DNA of 64,000 bases from Coccinella septempunctata (GCF_907165205.1 NC_058193.1:12941544-13005543); one strand, 5' to 3'; counted from the stretch's first letter, positions 11,994 to 22,296 are shown. Numbers and translations: made by a program. The notes: generated by a model from the sequence alone, not told the origin.

Positions 11994-12399
11994 AACTTGC
12001 GGCCATTTTTTCACAGGCAGCCATATATCATCATATTCGAAAAAAAAAACTTTAATTTGATATCAAAAACATCCGTGTTCGTCATGAAAGTAGAGATACA
12101 TCGAAATGTTACCTGCTTACACCTGGCTGCGATGTAGTTGCGGCCGAGTGTGCAACGGCAGCTATGGATTTTAGTATTCTTTACATGCATTGCTATGATG
12201 TGGATGATATTTTATTTCAAAACGGAGTGAACGAAATTTCTCTTGGAATATTGATTAACATTAATTTAATTAAAAATTTTTGCGGCCACTTTTGACCGGC
12301 TGCGGTGTTATCAGTGTATTCTACTATTCATAAACGTATGTAAAAATGTGTGTTTGACTCTATACGTAATGAACGTAGTGATTCTGCAGCGGGATCTTG
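11994..12399 (-). repeat. Right terminal inverted repeat
   Basis: Read on the minus strand from 12399 it starts CAAGATCCCGCTGCAG, then CACTGATAACACCGCAGCC, matching the left repeat along its whole length. The last 50 bases also read as open sequence on the plus strand (from about 12350), so coding appearance at this edge should not be taken as LINE-A sequence. Confidence 0.8.
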
Positions 12400-13493
12400 T
12401 AGTATGAGGGATTTGAAGCAGTCAGTAAACTTCTGTTGCGACAAGATAACTGATTTTGAGGATGAGCTACTGGAAATTAAGGGTGTGATTGCTACTCTCA
12501 CCAAGCTCGAGAACGAGAATGCTTTACTAAGGAAATAAGTAACCACGCTTACTTTAAGATTAGATAATACTGAACGTTTTAACAGGCAGAATAATGTCGA
12601 GATTCATAATGTTCCTGATAAAACTGGCAAGAATTTATTGGATGTGGTGACGAGGATATCCACAAGAATATAATTGTGCGATTCGTGTCCAAGATAACCC
12701 GCGACAATTTTCTTGCTGCATACCGAAAAAAGCGTCTTTCCGAGAAAGCAACCCGTGGGGGACTGGTTGGTGTAGCTGAAAAGCTCTACATCAATGAGCA
12801 CTTCACTCTTGCGAACAAGAAGATATTCAAGCAGGCCCGTGAGATCGCGAGAAGCAAGCAATTCAAATTTGTATGGACTCAAAATGGCAACGTTCTGATC
12901 CGGAAGAGCGAAACCTCTCGGATCCTGCACGTTTCCTCTAAGGACGATTTGAATCGGCTGTGAGTCTAGCTATATTTTTTTTTGCTTTTTGTTTTGTATA
13001 TACATTAAGTTCATAATGGCTTCATTAATAAGTGCTTACTATCAAAATGTGCGTGGCTTGAGAACTAAGGTGGATAACTTCAGATTGATTTTAAGTGCAA
13101 ACGATCACGATTTAGTTTTTATAACTGAGTCCTGGTTGAATGGTGGAGTTTTCGATGAGGAGGTCGTAGACGTGATGCGATACTTGGTTTTTCGGAGGGA
13201 TCGCTACACAACATCTAACTCGAAAAGAAATGGAGGGGGTGTCTTCATTGCAATCAAAAATAAACTGAAACCTTCACGGGTCCAGGAGTTTGAGAGCGAA
13301 TCAGAGGATGTTTGGGTAAAAATCACCGTCAAACATATTAAAATCCTTTTATGCTGTGCCTATATTCCTCCGATTTAAGTGCAATACAGTATTTCACCAA
13401 TAAATTGAATTACATCAAACAAAAGTCGAATGAGTATACAATTGTTTCAGTTGGAGATTTCAACTTGCCGGAGATATCATGGATAGATTATCA

Positions 13494-14099
13494 TAGTGCG
13501 TGATTCGCTCTTGAAAAAGACGTATTCGGGTAGTGCTCCTTGTTTTGACTTTGTTTTGTTTCACAAAGCTCCGTTTGAAGTTTTTATCTTGCACAGGTAC
13601 CGAGGTAAAGGTTCCATAATTGGGTTTTTTCAATATTTTTCTGAATGAATTTTGGTTTCTGGTTGATATTGCGATTTGGATCTTGTGTTTATGTTTATGT
13701 TTGTTTTTCCGCTTGTCAGATACTGCGCGATACTTGCTTCTGTATGCGGTAACTGAGGATCACGCTGGCCGACGTGTGATATTATTCGGTGCATCGAGGT
13801 TTTTTTTTTTTTTTTTTTGACTTGTTTCATAGAGAATATCCTTCTTATCATTTATTCCTATATCCGTGGCCCTCCTATTTCTGTGTAAGTCTTTCTTAGA
13901 GGCCCAAGAAGGTGAAGAGTCTTTGAATGTTTCCATTTCCTTTACACTGCTAGATCTTAGCGTCGTGTACTCCTTTATTGTTGCTTCGACGCACATATTT
14001 CGTGCTCCTAATACCAGCGCACGGCGATTTCATTCTAAAGACATCCATACACGTTGAGTTTATTATAATATCGTACAAACTAAAAATTTTATCTGCATT
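13494..14099 (+). promoter_or_regulatory. LINE-B 5' UTR / presumed internal promoter region
   Basis: About 600 bp of non-coding sequence precede ORF1. It contains an 18-base T-run at about 13800-13819. LINE promoters normally lie in this position, but no specific promoter motif was identified. Confidence 0.45.
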
Positions 14100-15086
14100 A
14101 TGTCTAGTTGTTTCGGTTGTTCGAAAGCACTAGAGTTGAGCGATAAATCAGTCTCATGCTCACAGTGCGCTAATAAATTCCATCTTGCTTGTGCCAATAC
14201 GACGTTGGATTGTAGGAAGTGGATTTGCAGTTATTGCTCGAGATCTCGAAGGGGAAGAAATGTTCCCACCAATTCTGCTTCATCAAGCTGCCCCACAACT
14301 TCGGCGGGCCGGGCTGAGTCTGATGATGCTCCACTTACAATGCGTCATTTTAAGGAGTTGATGGCTAAGTTGGACTCACTCACAACCAATGTTGTTTCAA
14401 TCAGGGATGACATTAACTCCATTCGAATGTCACAGGAACTTCTGTCGAATCAGGTAGCAAAATGTTCTTCGGATATTGAGCATAATAAAGTTTTGCTGGA
14501 AAAACATGAATCACAACTGCTCTGTTGCGAAAATAATTACTCCTCGCTATCTAACGATTTGGTTGCTCTGAGGGATGACATCGCGGCAACGAGTGGAGTT
14601 TTGGCTAAGGTTGAAAATGACAGTGATCAATCTGGAGTGGACTCGTCTGAGATCTTGAAGAGAGTGCGCAGATCACACAACTTGATCCTCAGGAATTTGC
14701 CGGAGACAGCCGATGACCCCTCAGATGGTGTCGTAGCTCACAATATTGTAGGCCATATTTATCCTCCTGGTACACAACATATTATTTCGCAAAACAGAAT
14801 TGGTAAAAGGAAGGGGGAGAAACCGCGACCTTTGTTAATTAAATTCTCGAACCCTGTTACTGCCCGGACGATATTGAGAAACAAGAAGCTCATCTCAACT
14901 TCAGCTGTTTTCAGCGGAGTTACTATATCTGATGATGCTACTCCTTATCAGATCTCCTGTTTGCAGAGGGCAAGGGAGAACTTGAAGGCTCGTCAATCTC
15001 GTGGAGAAACGAATCTTACTATAAAATATGTGAGAGGAATTCCAACTGTTATCGATGTGGGACATTCATCGCAGCGAAAAAACTAA
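14100..15086 (+). CDS. LINE-B ORF1 protein with PHD-type zinc finger and coiled coil
   Basis: The 328-codon frame opens with a C4HC3 zinc finger: C4, C7, C20, C23, H28, C31, C43 and C46. A Ser-rich linker (about 55-75) is followed by a long heptad-like region (about 80-185, from MRHFKELMAKLDSLTTNVVS) that probably trimerises. The C-terminal part (about 190-325) has the pattern of RNA-binding ORF1 domains: HNLILRNLPET, RIGKRKGEKPRPLLIKFSNP and LKARQSRGE. It should coat the element RNA and act as a chaperone in the RNP. The ORF2 frame lies just downstream in another frame. Open throughout, with no sign of decay. Confidence 0.87.
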   Translation: MSSCFGCSKALELSDKSVSCSQCANKFHLACANTTLDCRKWICSYCSRSRRGRNVPTNSASSSCPTTSAGRAESDDAPLTMRHFKELMAKLDSLTTNVVSIRDDINSIRMSQELLSNQVAKCSSDIEHNKVLLEKHESQLLCCENNYSSLSNDLVALRDDIAATSGVLAKVENDSDQSGVDSSEILKRVRRSHNLILRNLPETADDPSDGVVAHNIVGHIYPPGTQHIISQNRIGKRKGEKPRPLLIKFSNPVTARTILRNKKLISTSAVFSGVTISDDATPYQISCLQRARENLKARQSRGETNLTIKYVRGIPTVIDVGHSSQRKN

Positions 15087-15112
15087 GCTGTTCATTTCAT
15101 GACTGGACCATC

Positions 15113-17866
15113 ATGTACACAAATGCGAGGTCGATCAAGAATAAGCTGGATGAATTGTGCGCAACTGTTTCCCTTCTGAAACCTGAGATTATTTGCAGCA
15201 CTGAAACTTGGCTACATGATGGTATTCCAGATAGCTGCTTCAAAATTCCAGGGTTCGAACTATATCGTCGTGATGGTGACATCAACGTTGGTTTTGATGG
15301 AGTTTGTATATATCTCTCACATAAGATAGTGAGATCATTCAGGGTTCAAGCCCATGTTCATGACTTACCCGGTATAGATAATCTATTTCTTCGGCTGACT
15401 ACCGATAATTTTTCCGCATTAATTGGTTGCATATATCGCCCCCATGCTTCCACTTCAGATTCCCTTCTTTGTGAACTCATGATCTCTCTTTCGCTTGCTA
15501 ATCGGAACCTCATAATAACTGGAGACTTCAATTACTCAGACATCGTGTGGACCAATGGTCCGGCTTCGCCGTCGTCATCCAGCTCCCTGTCTGCATCATT
15601 TCTCTCAGCCCTTGAGGAGGCCGGTCTAGTTCAGCTCATTGATCGCCCAACACGCTATTGTCACGGACAAAACCCCTCCACCTTGGACTTAGTGATAACC
15701 AATGATAAGGACCTTATCTGCGGTGTACAGTATCATCAGCCGATCGGGCGTTCTGACCATTCTGTTATATCTGCTCGAGTTCAATTTTCCTATGTCCCGA
15801 GATTAAAATCAATCGTAAAAACTCACACAAAGATTGACTTCGACCAGCTGAGGAATAATTTATCTGGCATAAATTGGGATGAGGCTCTTAGTTGTGAGGA
15901 TGTCGACGCTAAGTGGGACTCATTTCACAATCTACTCTCCAATGAAATAAAATCTTGTTCGCATACAAGGACCACTAGAGTTAATCCATCCAAACCTTGG
16001 ATAAATGAACGTATTCTGAGTGTTATCCGTACGAAAAGAAATCTATGGCAGCGATACCTACGACATAGAACTAGGGAAGATTACGACAATCATCGCCGAT
16101 GCTCCAACCGTTTGTCTGCTCTCCTCGGTGATGCCAGGAGAAGTTATGAGGATCGGATTGCCTCCTCGAGGAACCGTAAAAAATTTTTCAAACATGTTCG
16201 CTCGATGCTTAATTCGAAGGTCACTATTACTTCGTTGCGTAGAACACCTGATGATGTTTGTCGCAATGACGATGAAACAGCTGCTGTATTTGCTGAGTGC
16301 TTTGCTGAGGCATTCACTCGAGAGCCTCCTGGGGTTGTGCCGGAGGTTGGGGCCGCTCGGTCTGCTGCTTCTTTGGACTGTGTCGAGGTGACTGAGAAGG
16401 AGGTTGGAAGATTGTTGAGTCAGCTTGATCCCTCTAGCGCCCCTGTACCAGATGATCTTCCCGCCATTGTTTTAAAATCTTGCGCCGATCAGATTTCCAA
16501 GCCTCTGACTGAGATCATCCGTTCCTCTTTTAGTTCGGCTCGGGTGCCGAAGGCATGGCGTTTGGCGAGAATAACGCCTATCTTCAAGGCAGGAGACAGA
16601 CACTCAGCATCCAACTATAGGCCTATCAGTCTGACTTCCATTGTGTCGAAGATTGCTGAAAAGGTCATCTGCTCGCGCATGCTACCTTTCTTGATCTCCA
16701 ACAAAACGATACCCGACTGTCAACACGGTTTTGTTCCGGGCCGCTCGGTGATAACGTGCCTGCTTGAGTCCCTGAATGCATGGACTAAATCTCTCGATTC
16801 GAATAATCCTGTTGATGTGGTATATTTGGATTTCTCAAGAGCATTCGATCGCGTTCCCAGGAGGAGACTTCTTCACAAGCTGGAACATTTCGGCATTAGG
16901 GGGGAGTTACTTCGTTGGATCGAATCATTTCTGAGTGAACGCCGGTTTGCGGTTAGGGTCGGTGCATCACTGTCCCAGAACGAGCCTGTAACGAGTGGTG
17001 TCCCACAGGGCTCTGTCCTTGGGCCACTGCTTTTTCTGATATACGTGGCTGATCTCCCACTGGCTGTTTTGTCTTCTTGTTCCTCTTACGCAGATGACTT
17101 TAGGATATTTGCCGAGGCGCGTTCTTCTACGATTCAGAGGGATCTGAATCGTATAGCTGAGTGGTGTCGTGAGTGGCTTCTTCCCCTGAATGTTGGGAAG
17201 TGCAAGGTGCTTTATTTGGGAAGAAACAATCCACGCCGATGCTATTACATCGATGATGTTCCTCTTCAAGCTGTCGAGCGGCACAGCGACCTCGGAGTGA
17301 TTGTGTCGTCGGATTTATCTTGGTCTGCTCACATAGATGGGGTTGTCGCGAGGGCTAGGAGAGTGCTATACTTGATCCGGAAGGCATTTCCTCGGTGTTC
17401 GGTAGGTTCGGCAAAGATACTATACAACAACTATGTGCGACCTATCCTGGAGTACGCCGGTCCTGTCTGGGCGCCCACATTAGTGCGTGATCGTGAACGT
17501 CTCGAAAGAGTTCAGCGTAGTGCAACGCGAGTGCCGTTTGGTGTTGTTCGGCCTTCTTATCAGGAAAGATTACGCCTCTTCGGTCTCCGTACTTTTATGG
17601 AACGTCGCGAGCGTGGCGACCTGATAATTACATATAGAGCGCTGAATGGATTGTTCGGTTGTGACCTCCAGCACCTTTATACTCTTAATACCAACAACCT
17701 TAGAGGTCATCAGCTGAAACTTTATCACGAAAAGTATCACACGATTCACAGACAGCATTTTTTGACCAACAGGATATTCGACAGGTGGAACTCCCTACCG
17801 GGCTACATTGCTTGCGCTCCTAGTCTGAATGCCTTCAAGAACCGTTTGGATGCACTTAGCTACTAA
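15113..17866 (+). CDS. LINE-B ORF2: AP-like endonuclease and reverse transcriptase
   Basis: 917 codons from ATG 15113. The frame is open upstream to the ORF1 stop, so reinitiation or a different start is possible. The endonuclease spans about residues 1-220: NARSIKNK, ETWLHDG, GDFNYSD near 137, STLDLVITND near 190 and SDHSVI near 213. RT: NYRPISLTS near 501, YLDFSRAFDRVP near 570, SGVPQGSVLGPLLF near 628, and catalytic SYADDFRIF near 658. The thumb and connection follow (GVIVSSDLSWSAHID, LEYAGPVWAP). It performs target-primed reverse transcription in the nucleus. All catalytic motifs are present and no stop or frameshift was found. Confidence 0.92.
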   Translation: MYTNARSIKNKLDELCATVSLLKPEIICSTETWLHDGIPDSCFKIPGFELYRRDGDINVGFDGVCIYLSHKIVRSFRVQAHVHDLPGIDNLFLRLTTDNFSALIGCIYRPHASTSDSLLCELMISLSLANRNLIITGDFNYSDIVWTNGPASPSSSSSLSASFLSALEEAGLVQLIDRPTRYCHGQNPSTLDLVITNDKDLICGVQYHQPIGRSDHSVISARVQFSYVPRLKSIVKTHTKIDFDQLRNNLSGINWDEALSCEDVDAKWDSFHNLLSNEIKSCSHTRTTRVNPSKPWINERILSVIRTKRNLWQRYLRHRTREDYDNHRRCSNRLSALLGDARRSYEDRIASSRNRKKFFKHVRSMLNSKVTITSLRRTPDDVCRNDDETAAVFAECFAEAFTREPPGVVPEVGAARSAASLDCVEVTEKEVGRLLSQLDPSSAPVPDDLPAIVLKSCADQISKPLTEIIRSSFSSARVPKAWRLARITPIFKAGDRHSASNYRPISLTSIVSKIAEKVICSRMLPFLISNKTIPDCQHGFVPGRSVITCLLESLNAWTKSLDSNNPVDVVYLDFSRAFDRVPRRRLLHKLEHFGIRGELLRWIESFLSERRFAVRVGASLSQNEPVTSGVPQGSVLGPLLFLIYVADLPLAVLSSCSSYADDFRIFAEARSSTIQRDLNRIAEWCREWLLPLNVGKCKVLYLGRNNPRRCYYIDDVPLQAVERHSDLGVIVSSDLSWSAHIDGVVARARRVLYLIRKAFPRCSVGSAKILYNNYVRPILEYAGPVWAPTLVRDRERLERVQRSATRVPFGVVRPSYQERLRLFGLRTFMERRERGDLIITYRALNGLFGCDLQHLYTLNTNNLRGHQLKLYHEKYHTIHRQHFLTNRIFDRWNSLPGYIACAPSLNAFKNRLDALSY

Positions 17867-19282
17867 TTTTGTTTTTTTTTTTGTGACTTCAGAGCTTATT
17901 GCGTGCATTTGATATATTTCTTTTTCTTTTTATTGTATTTCATGAGAGTTTATAGGTGTAAACCTCCTCTCTTTTCTTTTTTTAATAATAATTATCAATC
18001 AAATGGTTTACTTGAGCCAATTAATGTTTTAAGCAAATATGATGATTTAATTGATGGCTTCTCTATTCTCGAATTATGTCAATTTAATTCAATCACTAAT
18101 TGTAATGGAAAAACTCTTGATCTTGTCTAATGGTGAACAGATGGGTGAGGTTATAAGATGTGATGAAATTTATGAAATTTTGTATGACATAATTGAAGCT
18201 TGTGTGCCCAAAATGCAAAAAAAATCTAAATTTTCACCTTATTTCTCTCATGAGACTAGAAAACTGATACACCGTAAAATTAAATTTCCCAAAAAATGGA
18301 AAACTTATAATAACCTGTCGGATCACCTCGAAATCAAAAAATTGCGCGCCTCATGTAAACAATTTATTCGGCAAGATTATGACGATTACAGGAGATCGGT
18401 TGAATCCGAGATATCAGAAAATCCTAGTAGATTTTTTCACTTTGTCTCAGCTAAACGTAAAACCCAGGGATGTCCTAACGACATGTCATTTGACAACAAA
18501 ACAGCTACTGGAGGGAAAGATATAAGTGATCTTTTTGCGGAATTTTTTGAGAAGGTTTATGTTCAATCTGATCCCGTTATTGATGAGGTTGAAATGAAAA
18601 ATGAAAATAGTCCCTTCTTTTTGAGCAACATTCATTTTGAAAATACTGAAGTATAGCGTGCTCTCTATGGGTTGAATCGTAAAAAGGGTGCCGGTTCTGA
18701 TTCAATTTTCAGTTTTTTCCTCCAATCATGCAGTACCTCGCTTTCTATTCCCTTGACAATTATATTCAATGAGTCATTGGAAAGTGGGTTATTCCCAGAC
18801 CGCTGGAAGGAAGTTTGTATAACTCCAGTACATGAATCAGGATGTAAAGATAAAATAAATAATTATCGACCCATAAGTAAGCTCTGTCTTTTTGAAAGGG
18901 TTTTTGAATCATTACTCTACCCTCATCTGTTTCATCTGGTTAAGGCATAGATAATTCATGAACGGCACGGTTTCTTTGAAGGCCCCTCAGTTGAAAAAAA
19001 CTTAATCACTTTTGTTGAATATTTGCAGGACCATTTAAATAATGGAATTCAAGTAGATGTAGTGTTCACTGACTTCAGTAAAGCTTTCGATAAGATTCAT
19101 ATTCCTAAACTGATTGCTAAGCTGTACAGGGTTGGGGTATGCGGTTCACTACTACGTTGGTTCGAATCATACTTATGTAACAGGTCGCAGTTTGTTTCGG
19201 TCGAGAGATTCAAGTCGAGATATTTCACGTCGACGTCCCATGTCCCTCAAGGTTCCCACTTGGGACCATTGCTTTTCATAAT

Positions 19283-19485
19283 TGTGATATACTGATCTCG
19301 GGTTATAGTAATTAAGAATTATACAGTTACAATAATAATATTGTATATTGATCTTTATTCAAAATCCATAATACAACTGAGGTTCTTAAGACTGTCCGAG
19401 AGCGAAGTCCATCTGTTTTCCCCCAGATTTCCCATTTCACAAACATAGCGCAAACTCGTTAATAATATAATCATTAACACTTACA
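19283..19485 (-). repeat. 3' LTR with polypurine tract
   Basis: On the minus strand the LTR starts TGTAAGTG at 19485 and ends TATATCACA at 19283, giving the TGT...ACA termini normal for LTRs. A purine-rich TTAGGAGAGGAAG (19486-19498) sits directly before it as the polypurine tract for plus-strand priming. An AATAAA polyadenylation signal lies inside at about 19360. Confidence 0.75.
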
Positions 19486-19564
19486 CTTCCTCTCCTAAGT
19501 TCTTACTCAGTTCACCACCTAATGCTACAATTATTATTATTAAATCTTAATATATAATTACCAT

Positions 19565-20200
19565 TTATTTACAATCATAACCAAATCTGATCACCGGTGT
19601 AATCTCTCTTTTCGGTCTATTTCTAACCAACAGGTCCTGTTTGGGCTCTACCCTATTTTCTGAACAATCATCTTTACAATCTAGATTAACATCTTCATTA
19701 ACATTTTCATTAGAATTTTCACTAACATCTTTAGAATGTTCCCTTGATATATTAGTGCCATTAACATGATGGGGTTGATAAGTTTTACATAGTTGATTGG
19801 CGTGTCTTTTTCAAATAACTTTTAATTCTGGAATTTCTATAAAATATGTGCAATTGCCAATCATTTTGCTTACTATACCTCTTATCCAATTTACTTTATT
19901 GACCATTCTATAGTCCTTAGCTAACACTACTCCTCCCACAAAATATTTCACATTCTTACGCCCTAAATAATTCCGTTTTTGGTTATATTCCGCTTTTTTA
20001 ACATTATTAAATAACTTGGTTTGTTCAATTTCCACATTATTCTTAACCCGATTTGGCAACATCAAATCTAACCTTGTTCTTAATTTTCGGTTGAACATAA
20101 GTACTGCAGGGCATACCCCAGTGGTGCAATGTGGGGTATCAAAAAAAAAAGTACTTTTTTCAGAATTCAATTCCTGTCTGCATGCCGCTAAAACTTTCAT
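19565..20200 (-). pseudogene. pol: Gypsy integrase C-terminal region (one nonsense codon)
   Basis: The frame carries the end of the integrase catalytic core (STFFFDTPHCTTGVCPAVLMF) and the characteristic FNRKLRTRLDL segment. The C-terminal domain follows (YFVGGVVLAKDYR, WIRGIVSKMIGNCTYFIE). A TGA about 19808-19810 interrupts it just before KRHANQL; the usual residue here is tryptophan, so a single base change is likely. The same frame then runs on through an acidic Asn-rich tail to RFGYDCK and a TAA at 19565. Integrase would join the cDNA to host chromosomes. The N-terminal zinc-binding and DDE parts are not present in the window. Confidence 0.8.
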
Positions 20201-20204
20201 TTCA

Positions 20205-22296
20205 TTATATTTTCAGACACTAAACTATCATCACAATTTATATCAAAAGATGTTTTCAATGAAAGTCTGACCCTGCTGTTCAATGATGTCGGGATGACAA
20301 GCAATGTGAACTTGCTCGTGGGCGATACCAATATGGATTTATTTTCTGATGAAAATAGCATCCAAGAATATCAGAATATACTGAGCGAGCAAGGACTTCT
20401 TTCAGGTATAAACGCGGTAACCCGACCACAAAGCGGCACTTGTGTTGATCACATATTTTTTAAAGCTGAAATACAAGTTGAAAACGTTGGTTCGTTGGCT
20501 TTACAGGTTGACATCACTGACCATTACCCCGTAGCCCTTGTGCTGTGGAGGGAGCAATCTGCGAGCACTCAAAAAACCCTTAATACTAAAAGAATTATTA
20601 AATACCCAGATTTAAGCGAGTCATTGAAGAGGGAACCATGGACGGCAGTTTATGAAAATGAGAATATAGACGTGGCTGCGGAGGCGTTCATCTGTAGATT
20701 GAAACAGCTGATAGAAAGAAGCACTTACTCCATTAAACTCATTAAGAAAAGAAAGGATTGGATAACACCAGGAATTATGAAATCAGTCGAAAAGAAAAAC
20801 AACATGTACAAGCAGCTGAAAGAAGGAAGGAATTCAGACCCAGACATGATCGGGAGATACAGGCAATACAAAAACCATCTAGAAGAACTTATAAGAATAA
20901 CGAATATTGATTATTACAAAAAACAAATATCGAAAAACTCGGCGAATCCAAGAAAGCTGTGGCAGGTGATATCGAATAAAAAACCCGACAGTCCGAAGAT
21001 CAACCAAAGAAAAACTCAAAGATGGTATTGGAGTTGACTAATGAAGCAGAGGTTTTGGAACTGATAAGTCAATTGAAATCACACAAAGCACCTGGTTTGG
21101 ATAAAATATCATCGACAACCTTGAAGAACATTGGCCCAAATATAGTGAAGCCTTCAATATACCTTATAAATCTATCATTGAGGAGTGGACAATTTCCGAC
21201 GGTTTTGAAATCGGCCGTGGTGAGACCTCTGTTTAAGTCTGGTAAACATCTTATGGACAATTACCGACCCATATCCCTAACCTCAAATCTATCAAAGATT
21301 TTTGAGAAAATTGTTCACAAAAGAACAATGAAGTTTCTGGATGCCTGTAATGTTTTGAGTGATCGGCAGTATGGATTTCGGAGGGGAGTTTCAACACAGG
21401 ATGCGATAGCACAGCTAACATCTATGATATATGACTGTTTGGACAAGTCTAAACCATGCTTATGTATATTTCTCGATATAGCGAAGGCATTCGATTCGGT
21501 TGACCATGAGGAGTTTCTCAGAACTCTAGAGGAGTATGGTTTTGTCGGGATAACTTTAGATTGGTTCAAAAGTTTTCTAACCGGAAGAAGTCAGTGCGTC
21601 CAAATTGGAGACTCGTTGAGCTCCTCCACTGCAGTTACTACAGGGGTACCCCAGGGTACCATTCTCGGCCCAATCCTGTTTTTAATTTACACAAACTCCT
21701 TGTTTGGACTTGGGACGAAATCAAGAATAATTTCCTTTGCGGACGATACTGCTGTGTTTCTGGAAGCTGAGACATGGCAAAAATTAAAAAGGATTGCGGA
21801 AAGTGACTTCCACAAAATATCAGAATACCTGCGGTATAAAAGATTGACTCTCAATATAAATAAAACTGTTTTCGTTCCTTTCAGCAACTCTGTCGCATTT
21901 TGCCCCACTTTTACTTCATTGGTGGTTGATGATCATTGCTTGATACGCTCAGCGGACACAGTAAAATACTTGGGTGTTGTGTTGGACAGACACCTCACAT
22001 GGAAACAACACATCGATAAAATAGTCCGAAAATTGAGAACTCTGATAGTGAAATTTAAAAATCTCAAAAAGTTCTGTGATACTAAATTGTTAAGAACACT
22101 ATACTTGGTATTGGTGCAGCCTCATTTAACGTATGGTTTACTGGGCTGGGGAGGAATTGTCAAAACTCATATACACAAGCTCGAAATAACACAGAAATGG
22201 ATTCTGAAAGTAATTTTCAATAAGCATTATCGTTTTCCATCTGACGAGCTCTTCAGAATTGAGATCGCATCTGTTCCTTGCACCTCGAGTTTATAA
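20205..22296 (+). pseudogene. LINE-D endonuclease (C-terminal part) and reverse transcriptase, one frameshift
   Basis: 20205-21037 encodes the C-terminal endonuclease half: LLVGDTNMDLF (about 20312), GTCVDHIFFKA and ITDHYPVAL. The linker ends near 21000, where a 1-nt-class frameshift occurs. 21022-22296 encodes RT: HKAPGLDKIS, NYRPISLTSNLSKIFEKI, IFLDIAKAFDSVDH, TTGVPQGTILGPILF and catalytic FADDT at about 21738-21752. A thumb region follows (YLGVVLDRHLTW). The frame ends early at 22296 relative to the homologous C-terminal region, which continues weakly to about 22440. The copy cannot encode a full enzyme. Confidence 0.85.

Larger units (their letters stand above)
10384..12399. mobile_element. 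2.0-kb element with about 410-bp terminal inverted repeats
   Basis: The two ends are inverted copies of each other at roughly 90% identity by eye. TAGT occurs on both outer edges (10380-10383 and 12400-12403), a possible 4-bp target-site duplication in the LINE-A ORF1. The 1.2-kb core (10796-11993) contains no transposase that I recognise. It holds a minus-strand frame of 91 codons (11319-11594), an acidic plus-strand stretch (SDCDDDSDNCDCESSEELD, 11656-11726) preceded by a splice-acceptor-like TTTTCAG, and an AATAAA at about 11828. It could be a non-autonomous DNA transposon, a foldback element or one carrying captured sequence. Confidence 0.7.
10140..12963 (+). pseudogene. LINE-A ORF1 remnant (FP-like domain), interrupted
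   Basis: The N-terminal remnant at 10140-10383 is weak: one frame ends a zinc-finger-like WKYSSCR and another reads ELADGLASADLSRIISQL, a helix-forming start of the coiled coil. After the 10384-12399 insertion, 12404-12537 continues as coiled coil (SVNFCCDKITDFEDELLEI), closely matching the LINE-C ORF1 pattern SVNFCSDKVTDFE-like. After a frameshift, 12600-12963 encodes the C-terminal domain (IVRFVSKITRDNFLAAYRKK, then KLYINEHFTLANKKIFKQ, and FKFVWTQNGNVLIRK). This is the FP-like fold found in many insect LINE ORF1 proteins. The product would bind element RNA. Frameshifts make it non-functional. Confidence 0.7.
13494..17990 (+). mobile_element. LINE-B: intact-looking two-ORF LINE (CR1-like) inserted in LINE-A
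   Basis: ATTATCA at 13487-13493 and at 17991-17997 flanks the element, and removing everything between them restores the LINE-A endonuclease frame. The element has a 0.6-kb 5' UTR, ORF1, a 26-nt intergenic gap, ORF2, a short 3' UTR with T-runs and a short (AAT)n end. Both ORFs are uninterrupted and markedly richer in G+C than the flanks. This is the youngest-looking and potentially competent LINE in the window. CR1-superfamily membership is inferred from the PHD-finger ORF1 plus endonuclease/RT ORF2 architecture. Confidence 0.88.
10140..19282 (+). mobile_element. LINE-A: old CR1-like LINE split by three later insertions
   Basis: Three separated stretches (about 10140-10383, 12404-13493, 17998-19282) are consecutive parts of one element: ORF1, then ORF2 with endonuclease and RT. 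The gaps are a TIR element, an intact LINE (LINE-B) and a Gypsy element. Continuity across LINE-B is strong: the codons on each side of the 7-bp duplication join in one frame within the endonuclease domain. ORF1 and ORF2 carry frameshifts and stops, showing long inactivity. LINE-A resembles LINE-C in domain make-up. Confidence 0.8.
13016..19282 (+). pseudogene. LINE-A ORF2 remnant: endonuclease and truncated RT, interrupted
   Basis: From ATG 13016 the frame gives YYQNVRGLRTK and FITESWLNGG, the start of an AP-like endonuclease. A frame change near 13375 precedes SVGDFNLPEISWID at about 13450-13490. The rest resumes at 17998 after LINE-B, with FSILELCQFNSI and LDLV. The linker and RT follow in several frames: stop at 18654-18656, stop near 18949, then FTDFSKAFDKIH near 19066 and VPQGSHLGPLLF near 19240. 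It stops at 19282, where a Gypsy LTR begins, so the catalytic ADD motif and thumb are missing. It was dead before or soon after these insertions. Confidence 0.82.
19283..20201 (-). mobile_element. Gypsy-like LTR retrotransposon, 3' end only
   Basis: Minus-strand remnant: end of integrase, polypurine tract and a complete 3' LTR of about 203 bp. It interrupts the RT of LINE-A at 19282. Upstream on the minus strand it is cut off at about 20201, where LINE-D begins, so the rest of the element was removed or lies elsewhere. It is distinct from the Gypsy elements at 1-3278 and 25146-26590. Confidence 0.82.

Noticed and set aside
12350..12538. A 62-codon plus-strand frame that appears to begin LINE-A ORF1.
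   Set aside because: Its first part lies in the terminal inverted repeat of the inserted element. Only the sequence after about 12404 belongs to LINE-A ORF1.
13620..13851. Overlapping plus and minus frames in the LINE-B 5' UTR.
   Set aside because: Low complexity, caused by T/A runs; they lie in the non-coding leader of LINE-B.
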